Assembly: GCF_016834455.1 (NCBI RefSeq)
Contig: NZ_CP069213.1
Span: 992,501-1,056,500, forward strand
Direction of reading: 5' to 3'
DNA: 64,000 nucleotides
Source: Shewanella litorisediminis
GTDB lineage: Bacteria > Pseudomonadota > Gammaproteobacteria > Enterobacterales > Shewanellaceae
Both the position numbers and the translations under genes were made by a program. Of the stretch, positions 18,797-28,297 are shown piece by piece; position 1 is the first letter of the stretch, and every line of letters starts with the position of its first letter. The notes below the pieces were generated by a model, which saw nothing but the letters and a program-made list of their open reading frames with translations, did no database searches and was not told where the DNA came from.

Positions 18797-19519
18797 TTGT
18801 TATTATCCTTTATGTATAAATCTAGGGTCCTGGCCATGTCTGTACATCACAGAGGGGCCGTCCAAGCTGACGGAACCGGACACCGAAGGCCCGATGTTAT
18901 CAATGGTTTTGCTATATGTCACCACATGGTTAATGTCGGCAAGCGGTTGCATTATCCCGGTTGTGGCGCATTCACATGTGTACTGTAATAAGCGACCGGC
19001 TAACCTCTTATTACCAATAGCGTTCTTGGCAAAGAGCATCAGGTACCGGCAGGTGTCATGGCATCTTTCACACTTTGCCCGGGTTAAACGCAGATGAGAG
19101 ATCCGTGTCAGGTACAGGGGCCAAACGCCTTGCCTTGGCAACTCACCACAAGGGTCATACAGACATCAGCACCAATCACCGCTTTTAAAGACATGGGGGC
19201 TGTTAATCGACAGTTCAATGGTTCAGTTGCCAAAAATTGGCCAACTCACGCAAAAGGGCGTTTCAGTGAGTGGAGCAACAGGGCCGCCTGCAACGGCATT
19301 AACAGGACCCTGGAAGGCTCTGACGCACCACGCATGAGTCATCGCGTGTACTCATCAGCCAATTACCGGCGCATGCTCTTAAGGCCTTTGCCCGCCATGG
19401 CGTATTGCCGACATCGACCAGATGTCAATTGCGCTCTCTTTTTCTCAGTAACTCTTAACTCACCCAAAAGCATCCCTGGTAATAACCAAGAGTATCGACG
19501 CCGAAAAAATGTCAAAAAA

Positions 19520-19549
19520 TTGTAGAAATCCTGAGCCGCATTGTGTAAT
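19520..19549 (+). promoter_or_regulatory. Promoter of the binding protein-chemoreceptor-hexosaminidase unit
   Basis: -35 TTGTAG (19520-19525), 18-base spacer, -10 TGTAAT (19544-19549), the same layout as the receptor promoter. The predicted start overlaps the operator directly downstream. Confidence 0.55.
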
Positions 19550-19555
19550 GTAATT

Positions 19556-19573
19556 AATGACAGCGTTGTCATT
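19556..19573. promoter_or_regulatory. nagR site: NagR operator O2
   Basis: AATGACAGCGTTGTCATT, a full match to the motif including the flanking AA/TT. Positioned at the predicted start site of the downstream unit. Confidence 0.85.
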
Positions 19574-19836
19574 TGCTTGTGTGGCTTTGTTGTCTTGTAA
19601 GGTCTGCATGAAAGGGATGAGGTCTCCTGTTTCATGTTTATTGGCAAGCGTGTAACTGTCGGGCGGTTATACGCTTGTATTTAATCTTAAATAGTCTCTC
19701 CCCAGAAACTATGGTTGGCTGGGTGCTGTACGCAGTGCCCAGCTTTTTTTTGGGTGATTGAGTGCAAAGCCCGGGTATTGGCGGTACTAAAACAACGACA
19801 ACCCCCATGGCGTTCGCCATAAAAGAGGGCTGCACA

Positions 19837-20700
19837 ATGCAAACAAGGTCTTGGTTTTACGCACTGTTTTTTTCGGCTTCCCTTGCCGGCGCTATGCCGT
19901 GCCAAGCCGCCGGTGCATCCCTTGTCACTACCATTCCCAATAGTTGGCAGTTCACCCTGCTTACCGAGGCGCTGAAGCGCTCGGGCACCCACTACCATAT
20001 TTCCCAATTAAGCTCAGAGATGAACCAAAAGCGCAAAGTTGAAGAAGTGCTTGAGGGGAATATCGATGTTTTTTGGAGCATGACCTCGGCCGAACTCGAA
20101 CGCACTGTATTACCCATCAGGGTGCCATTATTCAAAGGGCTTTTGGGTAACCGGCTGCTTATCATCCGTGATGCGGATCAGGGCCGATTTGCCAACGTCA
20201 AAAACAAGCGGGATTTCAGCGCTTTTCGGGCAGGTCAAAACCGTTACTGGCCAGACGCCACCATCATCGAATCCAATGGCTTGCCGCTGGTCACCAGCTA
20301 TAAGTACAAGAACCTTTACCCCATGCTTGAAGGTGGCCGCTTCGATTATCTGGCACTCGGCGCTCAGGAAATCTGGGATGAGCTTGCCAAGCATCCCGAC
20401 CCGGCCCTGAAAGTCGATAGCCGCATCTTGCTGCAATACCGCAGTCCTGCGTACTTCTTTGTTTCCCCCAAACGTCAGGCGCTCGCCGAGGATTTAAACC
20501 GTGGCCTTGAGGCCATGATTGCCGATGGCAGTTTCGACCGCATGTTCAATAAAGCGCTCAATATCGACGAGCTCTATCGCATCGCCAAATTCAATGAACG
20601 GGTCATCATTCGGTTGAATACACCGGATTTGAGCCCACAGACGCCGGTTAACCGGCCTGAGTTATGGCTCGATCTGTTCAGTATGGAGGGGGTGAAATGA
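19837..20700 (+). CDS. Periplasmic solute-binding protein, likely chemosensory
   Basis: 287 aa. Signal peptide about 1-23 (ending CQA), then a type II periplasmic-binding fold reminiscent of family 3 solute-binding proteins: an N-terminal lobe with [22 protein letters not shown] and a second lobe with [16 protein letters not shown]. No permease or ATPase gene is nearby. It overlaps the chemoreceptor gene by four bases, so the two are translationally coupled, suggesting it loads a ligand onto the receptor rather than feeding a transporter (inference). ATG 19837 has AGAGG eight bases upstream. Under operator O2. Confidence 0.75.
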   Translation: MQTRSWFYALFFSASLAGAMPCQAAGASLVTTIPNSWQFTLLTEALKRSGTHYHISQLSSEMNQKRKVEEVLEGNIDVFWSMTSAELERTVLPIRVPLFKGLLGNRLLIIRDADQGRFANVKNKRDFSAFRAGQNRYWPDATIIESNGLPLVTSYKYKNLYPMLEGGRFDYLALGAQEIWDELAKHPDPALKVDSRILLQYRSPAYFFVSPKRQALAEDLNRGLEAMIADGSFDRMFNKALNIDELYRIAKFNERVIIRLNTPDLSPQTPVNRPELWLDLFSMEGVK

Positions 20701-22184
20701 ATAATAATCTGGCTTTCAAGGTGCAGATTGGCCTGGCGGTGGCGCTGTCGGGCTTGATGGTGCTGCTATTTGGCGCAACCTTTTTGTTTGAAAAGCAAAA
20801 GCTTGAACAGGCCTTTACCGAATACGAAAAAGACACTCTGGCCAGTCTTGCGGTGACCATGGCCCAGCCGGTGTTTACCTACGATTTCGAGCAGATCGAA
20901 GCCATTTTGTCAGTCACGCTGGAGCAGGAGCAAATCGCGGCGCTCAGGGTGGTCGACCATCGCGGTAAGCCCATGGCCAGTGTCGGCAGTCATGCCGACG
21001 GAGATGCGGCTCTCGAGCAAAAGAGCATCAGTTTCAGTGACAACGGCAAACCCACCGGCAAGATGGACGTGACCTTTACCCGGGCGCCCATGGAGGCGCG
21101 GCTTCGCGCCTTACTGTTGGGGCTATTGGCCCAGGGCGCCCTGATTTTGCTGCTGTCCATGGTGGTCATCGTCATCATTCTCAAAAAGCTGGTGATTACG
21201 CCGCTGGCCCATGTGGTGTCGGCCATGGAGGATGTTGCCAGCGGTGATGGTGACCTTACCCGGCGGCTGCCGGTGGAAAGTCAGGATGAGATTGGCCGTC
21301 TGGCATCCGCTTTTAATGCCTTTATAGAACAAATTCATGCCACAGTAACCAAGGTGCAGGAAACCGCCACCCAGCTGATTGAAGGGGCGGGCACCCTGGG
21401 AAGCCTGAGCGGCGCCAATAATTTGAGGGTGCAGGAGCAGCGTCAGGAGACCGAAGCCGCAGTAACCGCAGTCTGTCAGCTGTCTGCCAGCGCCGCCGAG
21501 GTGGCCGGCAATGCCCTGCGCACCTCAGAAGCTGCGGCCGAGGCCGATGCGCAGGTGGATGAGAGTCAGCGCCGCTTCGACCAGAGTCTCGCACTGACCC
21601 GTCAGCTGGTAGATGAGCTTGGCCGCTGCGCAGTATCGGTGCAGCAGCTGCAGCAGGAAACGCAAAAGATTGATGAAGTGGTGGTGGTGATTAACAGCAT
21701 TGCCGAGCAGACCAATCTGCTGGCGCTGAATGCCGCCATTGAAGCCGCCCGTGCGGGAGAGCAGGGCAGGGGCTTTGCAGTGGTGGCCGACGAAGTGCGC
21801 ACCCTTGCAAGCCGTACCCAGCAAGCCACCGGCGAAATTCAAAAGATGATCCAGCAGGTGCAAACCCGGGTGAATGATACGGTTACCGTGATGGACGCCA
21901 GTCAGCAGCTGTCGGATAAGTCGTTGTTTCAGGCAGAGGAAATCAAATCCATGCTTGCCAGCGTTACCCGTCTGGTTTCCAATATCAATGCCATGAATAC
22001 CCAGGTGGCCCATGCTGCATCCGAGCAAACCAGCGTCACCGAAAATATCTCCAGAAGTTTGAACGATCTCGCCGGCATCTCAGGTTCGGCCTCAGCAGAC
22101 AGTGCCTTTTTGGCGCAGTCCGGTGAGCGCCTGTTCCAACAGGGGGAAAGATTGCGGGCACTTGTAAACTCATTCAGGTTGTAG
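20697..22184 (+). CDS. Methyl-accepting chemotaxis protein
   Basis: 495 aa. TM1 about 10-31, a ~105-residue periplasmic domain, TM2 about 138-163, HAMP about 163-216, then a long cytoplasmic coiled coil with the conserved signalling tip [18 protein letters not shown] and downstream [10 protein letters not shown]. Signals to CheA/CheW to bias the flagellar motor. Strong ribosome site GGAGGGG. The small periplasmic domain and coupled expression with a binding protein suggest indirect ligand sensing. A chemoreceptor is a known member of the Shewanella NagR regulon; sensing GlcNAc or chitin oligomers is the natural guess. Confidence 0.92.
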   Translation: MNNNLAFKVQIGLAVALSGLMVLLFGATFLFEKQKLEQAFTEYEKDTLASLAVTMAQPVFTYDFEQIEAILSVTLEQEQIAALRVVDHRGKPMASVGSHADGDAALEQKSISFSDNGKPTGKMDVTFTRAPMEARLRALLLGLLAQGALILLLSMVVIVIILKKLVITPLAHVVSAMEDVASGDGDLTRRLPVESQDEIGRLASAFNAFIEQIHATVTKVQETATQLIEGAGTLGSLSGANNLRVQEQRQETEAAVTAVCQLSASAAEVAGNALRTSEAAAEADAQVDESQRRFDQSLALTRQLVDELGRCAVSVQQLQQETQKIDEVVVVINSIAEQTNLLALNAAIEAARAGEQGRGFAVVADEVRTLASRTQQATGEIQKMIQQVQTRVNDTVTVMDASQQLSDKSLFQAEEIKSMLASVTRLVSNINAMNTQVAHAASEQTSVTENISRSLNDLAGISGSASADSAFLAQSGERLFQQGERLRALVNSFRL

Positions 22185-22214
22185 CCCTGAGAAACAGGAA
22201 AAATGAGGACAACA

Positions 22215-24869
22215 ATGAAATTTTCCTTAGCCGCATCTGCGATTCTTCTCGCCCTCGGCGTCAGTGGGTGCTCACAAGCACCGGTCGAGCCTGCTGCCGT
22301 TGCCGCCGGGGCTTCGGTATTAAGCCAGGCCAGTTTGCAGGCCTTTGCCGACGGGCTTGACGTCAAATACCGGGTGATCACCAACAGACCCGATGACAAC
22401 TGCATCAAGGACGTGGCCGAAGGGCGCTGCTTCCAGGCTGAAATTGTGCTGACATCAGCCATTGATTTCGACGGTCGCGATTTTGAAATCTATTACAGCC
22501 AGATGCGCCCTGTGCAGTCGGTGCAAAGCACAGACTTTGTGATTGAACACGTAAAAGGCGATTTGCATCGTATCAAGCCGACCGAGCGTTTCGGTGGATT
22601 CAAGGCCAATAAGAGCCAGACACTGGCGTTTCGCGGTGAGCTGTGGCAGCTGTCTGAAACCGATGCCATGCCCAATTACTACATCACATCGCCGGGGCTT
22701 AAGCCGGTGGTAATTGCCAGCACCAGGCTGGCGGTTGAGGCCGAAACCGGCCTTGAGCAGCGTCCTTACGTTGAAGCCTTTAGCGATGCCGATAAGCAGT
22801 ATCGTCGCACCGACAACGACAAGCTGCCATGGGCGACAGCGGCTGTGCTGTTTGAAGGTAATGAATCGCTGGTGGCCGACCCCGCCGCTGCGGCCCAGCG
22901 CATCATCCCTGCGCCTTTGTCTCAAACCTTGGAAGCCGAGCTTGGCACGCTGGACTTGTCCGGCGGTATTGCGATTGAACTGCCCCAGGGACTGGATAAA
23001 GTTGCCATAGATGCTGCGCTGGCGCGTCTTGCCCGCCTCGGGATTGAGGAAGCCGCCACCGGTGCCAAGCTTAAGCTGGTAAGTGATGACTCACTCGATG
23101 AGGAAGCCTATCATCTCCTTATCCGCCCCGAGGGCGCCGAGATCAAAGCTGCCACCGAAGCAGGCTTTGCCTATGGTCTGTCATCGCTGGCCGCGCTTAT
23201 TCAGCCCGGCAAACCGGTTATCACGGCCCAAAAAATCTCAGATGCGCCAAGATATGGCTTTCGCGGCATGCATGTTGATGTATCCCGTAACTTCCATTCC
23301 AAGGAGTTTATGCTGAGTCTCCTCGACCAGATGGCGGCCTATAAGCTCAACAAATTGCACCTGCATATGGGCGATGACGAGGGTTGGCGTCTCGAGATTG
23401 ACGGCCTGCCGGAGCTCACCGAAATTGGCAGCAAACGTTGTCATGACCTTACCGAAGACACCTGCCTCCTGCCGCAGCTCGGCAGTGGTCCCGATGCCGA
23501 TGTAAAGGTGAATGGCTTCTACACCAAGGCTGACTATATTGAGATCCTCAAATACGCCTCAGCCAGACAAATCCAGGTTATCCCGTCCATGGATATGCCC
23601 GGCCACAGCCGCGCTGCGGTAAAAGCCATGGAAGCCAGGTATCGTCGTCTCGCCGAAGCGGGCGATATCAAGGGCGCTGAAGAGTATCGCCTTATCGATC
23701 CGCAAGATAAGACGGTCTATAGCTCGGTCCAGTATTACGACGACAACACCCTGAACGTGTGCATCGAGTCCACCTATCACTTTGTCGATAAGGTAATTGA
23801 TGAAATCGCCAAGCTCCATAGAGAGGCCGGACAGCCGCTGACCCGTTATCACATTGGCGCCGATGAAACCGCCGGTGCCTGGCTTGAGTCGCCCAAGTGC
23901 GAAGCCTTTATCGCCAACAACGACAAGGGGGTGGCCGATAAGAGTGAGCTGGGCGCTTACTTTATCGAGCGGGTGGCCAATATGCTGCACGACAAGGGCA
24001 TCGAGCCTGCCGGTTGGAGTGATGGCATGAGCCATACCCGTCCGGAAAAAATGCCCGCCATGAACCAGAGCAATATCTGGGATGTGGTGGCCTACAAAGG
24101 CCATCAGCGTGCCCACAAGCAGGCCAATATGGGCTGGGAAGTGGTGTTGTCCAATCCCGAAGTCTTGTACTTCGATTTTCCCTACGAGGCAGACCCCAAG
24201 GAACATGGCTACTACTGGGCGAGCCGCGCCACCAATAGCCAGAAGGTTTTCGGCTTTATGCCCGGCAATCTGCCGGCCAATGCCGAGCAGTGGCTGGATA
24301 TCGAGAACAACCCATTCGAGGCCGACGACAGAAAGGTTCTCGATGAGAAGGGACAGGTCATCAGTGAGCCCATGGGGGCTGGTCAGGCCTTTTACGGTAT
24401 CCAGGGGCAGCTGTGGAGCGAAACCATTCGCAGTGATGAGCAGGCCGAGTACATGATTTTCCCCCGTCTGTTGATGCTGGCAGAGCGTGCCTGGCATAAA
24501 CCCGGTTGGGAAGTGCCTTACAACCATGAGGGCATGCTCTATAACCAGAGCAGTGGCACCTTTACCACGGAGGCCCGAGCCCAGCAGGCCGCCGATTGGC
24601 AGCAGATGGCCAACACCCTTGGCCATAAAGAGCTCGCCAAGCTGGATCTGGCCGGTATTCATTATCGTGTGCCCACCGTTGGCGCCCGTATTGAGGATGG
24701 CAAGCTGTCGGCCAATATCGCCTTTCCGGGGCTTGGCATTGAATACCGTGAGGCCGGTGGCAATTGGCAGCCTTATCAGGGACCGGTTGCGGTAACCAAG
24801 TTGCCGGTTGAAGTGCGTGGTGTGGCGGCAGACGGTACTCGCAAGGGCCGTGCCCTCGAAGTGAAGTAA
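22215..24869 (+). CDS. GH20 beta-N-acetylhexosaminidase lipoprotein
   Basis: 884 aa. A lipoprotein signal with lipobox VSGC puts the lipidated Cys at 19. The order of domains fits chitobiase-type enzymes: N-terminal CHB_HEX-like carbohydrate-binding domain, GH20b domain, (beta/alpha)8 catalytic domain from about residue 350, and a C-terminal immunoglobulin-like domain. The catalytic Asp-Glu pair is Asp550-Glu551 in HIGADETAGAW. It releases terminal GlcNAc from chitooligosaccharides, anchored in the outer membrane or periplasm. GAGG six bases before ATG 22215 favours this start over ATG 22203. Last gene of the O2 unit. Confidence 0.93.
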   Translation: MKFSLAASAILLALGVSGCSQAPVEPAAVAAGASVLSQASLQAFADGLDVKYRVITNRPDDNCIKDVAEGRCFQAEIVLTSAIDFDGRDFEIYYSQMRPVQSVQSTDFVIEHVKGDLHRIKPTERFGGFKANKSQTLAFRGELWQLSETDAMPNYYITSPGLKPVVIASTRLAVEAETGLEQRPYVEAFSDADKQYRRTDNDKLPWATAAVLFEGNESLVADPAAAAQRIIPAPLSQTLEAELGTLDLSGGIAIELPQGLDKVAIDAALARLARLGIEEAATGAKLKLVSDDSLDEEAYHLLIRPEGAEIKAATEAGFAYGLSSLAALIQPGKPVITAQKISDAPRYGFRGMHVDVSRNFHSKEFMLSLLDQMAAYKLNKLHLHMGDDEGWRLEIDGLPELTEIGSKRCHDLTEDTCLLPQLGSGPDADVKVNGFYTKADYIEILKYASARQIQVIPSMDMPGHSRAAVKAMEARYRRLAEAGDIKGAEEYRLIDPQDKTVYSSVQYYDDNTLNVCIESTYHFVDKVIDEIAKLHREAGQPLTRYHIGADETAGAWLESPKCEAFIANNDKGVADKSELGAYFIERVANMLHDKGIEPAGWSDGMSHTRPEKMPAMNQSNIWDVVAYKGHQRAHKQANMGWEVVLSNPEVLYFDFPYEADPKEHGYYWASRATNSQKVFGFMPGNLPANAEQWLDIENNPFEADDRKVLDEKGQVISEPMGAGQAFYGIQGQLWSETIRSDEQAEYMIFPRLLMLAERAWHKPGWEVPYNHEGMLYNQSSGTFTTEARAQQAADWQQMANTLGHKELAKLDLAGIHYRVPTVGARIEDGKLSANIAFPGLGIEYREAGGNWQPYQGPVAVTKLPVEVRGVAADGTRKGRALEVK

Positions 24870-24885
24870 CCAGGGTGTAACAACG

Positions 24886-24922
24886 GAGGTCTGATTTTTA
24901 TTATGAAAATCAGACCTCTTTT
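24886..24922 (+). terminator. Hexosaminidase terminator
   Basis: Thirteen-base stem GAGGTCTGATTTT / AAAATCAGACCTC followed by TTTTT. Separates the O2 unit from nagK. Confidence 0.92.
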
Positions 24923-24983
24923 TATGCGAATACATCAGTGTTTTTGGGTGTGAACGCTGATTTTTGTTCCCGTTGAAAATTTA

Positions 24984-25001
24984 AATGACAACGCTGTCAT
25001 T
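24984..25001. promoter_or_regulatory. nagR site: NagR operator O3
   Basis: AATGACAACGCTGTCATT, the inverse orientation variant of the palindrome, 87 bases before nagK. Controls nagK-nagB-nagA. Confidence 0.85.
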
Positions 25002-25087
25002 TTTGCTGTAACATGGGATTAACTTGAAAATGCATAGGTCGTGGGCAAGGGTTCCAGGCCAAATCCATATGTGCAAAGAGGAAAGTC

Positions 25088-25993
25088 ATGGCATTTGACC
25101 AGACCTTGGAAGGGCAGTTGTACCTGGGTATTGATGGTGGTGGCAGTAAGTGCCGGGCAACCCTGTACAACCACAAACTCGATGTGCTGGGCACCGGTGT
25201 AGCCGGGCGCGCCAACCCTTTGTTTGGGCTGGAGCAAACCTTCGAGTCCATTCTGACATCAACAGAGCTGGCGCTCAGGGATGCGGGTTTGAGCCTCAGT
25301 GATGCAGGTTCGCTGGTGGCTGGCCTCGGGCTTGCGGGGGTGAATGTGCCAAGGCTGCTTGCGGATGTACAGGGTTGGCAGCATCCCTTTAAGGCCATGT
25401 ATGTGACCTCCGATTTACATACCGCCTGCATAGGTGCCCATCAGGGCGGAGACGGCGCCGTGATCATCACAGGAACGGGCTCCTGCGGTTATGTGCACGT
25501 TGGTGAGCAGAGTCTGTGCCTGGGCGGCCATGGTTTTGCCTTGGGTGATAAAGGCAGTGGAGCCTGGCTTGGGCTCAGGGCGGCTCAACATGTGCTGCTT
25601 CACCTCGATGGTTTTGCCGGGCCAACAGCTCTGACCGAGCGCCTCTTTGCCAATCTCGGTGTAGTTGATGCTTTGGGCATTGTTGAGAATCTGGCTGGCC
25701 GCTCTTCAAGCTGCTATGCCACCCTTGCCCGCGAGGTGCTGGCTGCTGCCGATGAAGGCGATAGGGTGGCAGAGGCCATACTGCGTGAGGGCGCGGCCTA
25801 CATCAGTGAGATGGCCCGTAAGCTCTTTACCCTTGGCCCCGAGCGCTTCTCCATGATTGGTGGGCTGGCCGAGCCACTTGAAAAATGGCTCGATGCCGAC
25901 GTAGTTGCGCGGTTGGAGCCTTCCCTGGCGGCGCCAGAAACCGGCGCAGTGCTATTCGCCATTCAGCAACATAACAAACAGTCAGCGGCCTGA
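25088..25993 (+). CDS. nagK: N-acetylglucosamine kinase, BadF/BadG family
   Basis: 301 aa ASKHA-fold kinase. Phosphate-1 loop YLGIDGGGSKCRATLYN near residue 13 and phosphate-2 loop ITGTGSCGYVHVG near residue 135 identify the BcrAD/BadFG sugar-kinase branch rather than the ROK-type NagK of E. coli. Phosphorylates GlcNAc delivered by NagP to GlcNAc-6-phosphate. The ribosome site AGAGGAAA precedes ATG 25088. First gene of the O3 unit, with nagB 44 bases downstream. Confidence 0.9.
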   Translation: MAFDQTLEGQLYLGIDGGGSKCRATLYNHKLDVLGTGVAGRANPLFGLEQTFESILTSTELALRDAGLSLSDAGSLVAGLGLAGVNVPRLLADVQGWQHPFKAMYVTSDLHTACIGAHQGGDGAVIITGTGSCGYVHVGEQSLCLGGHGFALGDKGSGAWLGLRAAQHVLLHLDGFAGPTALTERLFANLGVVDALGIVENLAGRSSSCYATLAREVLAAADEGDRVAEAILREGAAYISEMARKLFTLGPERFSMIGGLAEPLEKWLDADVVARLEPSLAAPETGAVLFAIQQHNKQSAA

Positions 25994-26037
25994 GGCGGCT
26001 GGCTTTACCCACGATTTCCAGACTTAAGGTGACACAG

Positions 26038-27036
26038 ATGACCAACACCATCATGGAGCAGGAAGCCCGCACGGCCCCTGCCAAAATCGCGGCCCAACTG
26101 GCTGCCAACGCTCAGATCACCGCCGAGCTCGGCGCCAAGCTGAGGGAACTCAATCCCCGCTTCGTGATGATTGTGGGTCGTGGCAGCTCAGATCACGCCG
26201 GTGTATTTGGCAAGTATCTTTTTGAAATCGAAACAGGTGTACCGACCTTTGCCGCCGCTCCTTCGGTGGCCAGCGTGTATGGCAAGTCGCTGAAACTCGA
26301 AGGCGCCCTGGTCATTGTGATCTCCCAGTCCGGTCGCAGCCCTGATATCCTTGCCCAGGCCCGTATGGCAAAAAACGCCGGTGCCTTCTGTGTGGCCTTG
26401 GTGAACGATGAATCTGCGCCCATCAAAGACATTGTGGATGTTGTACTGCCGCTGCGTGCCGGTGAAGAAAAGGCCGTTGCCGCCACCAAGAGCTACCTGT
26501 GTACCCTGTCTGCGCTTATCCAACTGGCTGCAGCATGGACCCAGAGCGAGTCGCTGGCCAAGGCCGTTGACACCATGCCTGCCGCGCTGGAAGCCGCTGT
26601 GAGCGCTGAGCCTCAGCTCACTGCCGAAGGCATCGGCGCCGTGCGTAACCTGGTGGTACTGGGCCGTGGCCTTGGTTATGCCGTCTCCAAAGAGATTGCC
26701 CTTAAGCTTAAAGAAGTGTGCTCTATTCACGCTGAAGCCTTCTCCAGTGCTGAATTCCTCCACGGTCCTGTGACCTTGGTTGAGAAGAAGCTGACCATTG
26801 TGGATGTGTGTGTGGGCGATGAGTCCTATGCCAGCCACATCGAGCAGATTGAGAACGTCAGCAGTCGCGGTGCCGATTTGGTTCACCTGAACCAAACCTC
26901 CACCGACATCCACCCACGGGTGGCGCCACTTGCTTTGCTGCAGCGCTTCTACATTGATGTGGCAGCCGTTGCCGTTGCCCGAGGCATTGACCCGGATTCA
27001 CCGGCGGGCCTGAAAAAGGTTACCCAGACCCTGTAA
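26038..27036 (+). CDS. nagB: Glucosamine-6-phosphate deaminase, SIS-domain type (NagB-II)
   Basis: 332 aa with two SIS domains (about 35-165 and 190-320) like the isomerase half of GlmS, not the hexameric NagB-I fold. Sugar-phosphate-binding motifs GRGSSDHAG and SQSGRSPD are clear, and the C-terminal AGLKKVTQTL resembles the GlmS tail. Converts GlcN-6-phosphate to fructose-6-phosphate and ammonia, the last catabolic step. ATG 26038 is preferred, with AAGGTGA eight bases upstream; GTG at 26029 is an alternative. Between nagK and nagA. Confidence 0.9.
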   Translation: MTNTIMEQEARTAPAKIAAQLAANAQITAELGAKLRELNPRFVMIVGRGSSDHAGVFGKYLFEIETGVPTFAAAPSVASVYGKSLKLEGALVIVISQSGRSPDILAQARMAKNAGAFCVALVNDESAPIKDIVDVVLPLRAGEEKAVAATKSYLCTLSALIQLAAAWTQSESLAKAVDTMPAALEAAVSAEPQLTAEGIGAVRNLVVLGRGLGYAVSKEIALKLKEVCSIHAEAFSSAEFLHGPVTLVEKKLTIVDVCVGDESYASHIEQIENVSSRGADLVHLNQTSTDIHPRVAPLALLQRFYIDVAAVAVARGIDPDSPAGLKKVTQTL

Positions 27037-27055
27037 TTGATTGCCCGGAGCGCGC

Positions 27056-28189
27056 ATGAAAACGACCCTTATCGCCGAGCGCCTGTTTGATGGCGAGCAG
27101 TTTCACCACAATGTGCCTGTGACGGTGGAAGATGGCCATGTACTGGCCCTCGACACTGCAGCGGGTGCTGCCGAGGTGAGATTGCAGGGCACCCTGGTGC
27201 CTGGTTTTATCGATGTGCAGGTCAATGGTGGTGGTGGTGTGCTCTTTAACGACACCCCAACCGTGGCCGCCATCGAGGCCATTGGCGCTGCCCATGCCCG
27301 CTTTGGTACCACAGGTTATTTGCCGACGCTTATTACCGATGGGGTTGAGACCATGGCACGTGCAGCCGATGCTGCTGCGGCGGCTATCGCCAAAGGCTCC
27401 CCCGGTGTGCTTGGGCTGCACTTTGAGGGGCCACATCTGTCGGTGCCCAAAAAAGGTGTGCATCCTGAGTCGCATATTCGCCGCATTGGCGATCGGGAGC
27501 TGGAGATTTTTGCCCGCCAGGACCTGGGGCTGAAGGTTGTGACTCTGGCACCTGAGAATGTGTCTCCCGAGGTGATCCGCGCCCTGGTGGATGCCGGAGT
27601 GAAGGTGTGCCTTGGGCACTCCAATGCCGATTACGCGACCACGATGGCAGCGCTCGACGCGGGTGCCACCGGTTTTACCCACCTCTATAATGCCATGTCG
27701 GCATTGACCTCCCGTGAGCCCGGTGTAGTGGGCGCAGCCATCGACAGCGATAAAGCCTGGTGCGGTTTGATTGTTGATGGCCACCATGTGCACTCGGCGG
27801 CGGCCCGTATCGCCATTAAGGCCAAGCCCCGCGGCAAGGTGATGTTGGTGACCGACGCCATGCCCCCAGTAGGCATGGATGATAATGCCAGTTTTGAGCT
27901 GTTTGGCATTGAAGTGGTGCGTCAGGGCGACAAGCTCAATGCCCTGACCGGAGAGCTCGCTGGTTGTGTGCTGGATATGGCCGGTGCGGTGCAAAATACT
28001 GTCGACATGCTGGGACTGCCGCAGGCCGAAGCCATTCGCATGGCGTCACTTTATCCTGCCGCTTTCCTTGGCATAGACAATCGGGTGGGGACGCTTGCGT
28101 TCGGTAAGCAAGCGGATTTGGTGCTGCTGGATGGCAACGGCCGTTGCCGAGGTACCTGGATTGGTGGCAAGCAGGTGTTTGGCCTGTGA
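27056..28189 (+). CDS. nagA: N-acetylglucosamine-6-phosphate deacetylase
   Basis: 377 aa amidohydrolase. Metal-binding and catalytic motifs seen in order: LHFEGPHLS (Glu), CLGHSNADY (His), GFTHLYNAMS (His) and VTDAMPPVG (catalytic Asp). Removes acetate from GlcNAc-6-phosphate to give GlcN-6-phosphate for NagB-II. The GGAG five bases before ATG 27056 sets the start. It lies 19 bases after nagB. Ends ahead of a strong terminator. Confidence 0.95.
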   Translation: MKTTLIAERLFDGEQFHHNVPVTVEDGHVLALDTAAGAAEVRLQGTLVPGFIDVQVNGGGGVLFNDTPTVAAIEAIGAAHARFGTTGYLPTLITDGVETMARAADAAAAAIAKGSPGVLGLHFEGPHLSVPKKGVHPESHIRRIGDRELEIFARQDLGLKVVTLAPENVSPEVIRALVDAGVKVCLGHSNADYATTMAALDAGATGFTHLYNAMSALTSREPGVVGAAIDSDKAWCGLIVDGHHVHSAAARIAIKAKPRGKVMLVTDAMPPVGMDDNASFELFGIEVVRQGDKLNALTGELAGCVLDMAGAVQNTVDMLGLPQAEAIRMASLYPAAFLGIDNRVGTLAFGKQADLVLLDGNGRCRGTWIGGKQVFGL

Positions 28190-28208
28190 GCCAAGAGTAT
28201 TACACACC

Positions 28209-28246
28209 GGCCCTGGTGGAGTTAGCTCCTCCGGGGCCTGTTTTTA
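28209..28246 (+). terminator. Terminator between nagA and nagX
   Basis: Long GC-rich hairpin (13-base arms with one mismatch, TTAG loop) followed by TGTTTTT. It should separate nagX expression from nagKBA, at least partly. Confidence 0.85.
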
Positions 28247-28297
28247 TCGGTAAAAAACTGAAAGACTGAAAGCATAACAACAATAAAGGATAGAACG

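Larger units (their letters stand above)
18797..19836. other. Long gap between sapC and the binding-protein gene
   Basis: About 1.04 kb without a convincing gene. Open frames in it lack ribosome sites and family features. Visible elements: AAGGA before sapC, an inverted repeat GTAATAAG/CTTATTAC at 18985-19014, a small palindrome GCCAAAAATTGGC near 19229, and a promoter plus NagR operator at 19520-19573. The ~260-base stretch between the operator and the next ATG is a long untranslated leader. The remainder may be a decayed gene or a regulatory RNA region. Confidence 0.6.

Noticed and set aside
18803..19525. Open frames of about 110-140 codons in the sapC gap
   Set aside because: No ribosome sites, no recognisable motifs, and unlike the codon use of neighbours; left as a gap.
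23559..24935. 458-codon minus-strand open frame opposite the hexosaminidase
   Set aside because: Antisense shadow rich in Gly/His/Leu; the GH20 active site proves the plus-strand gene.
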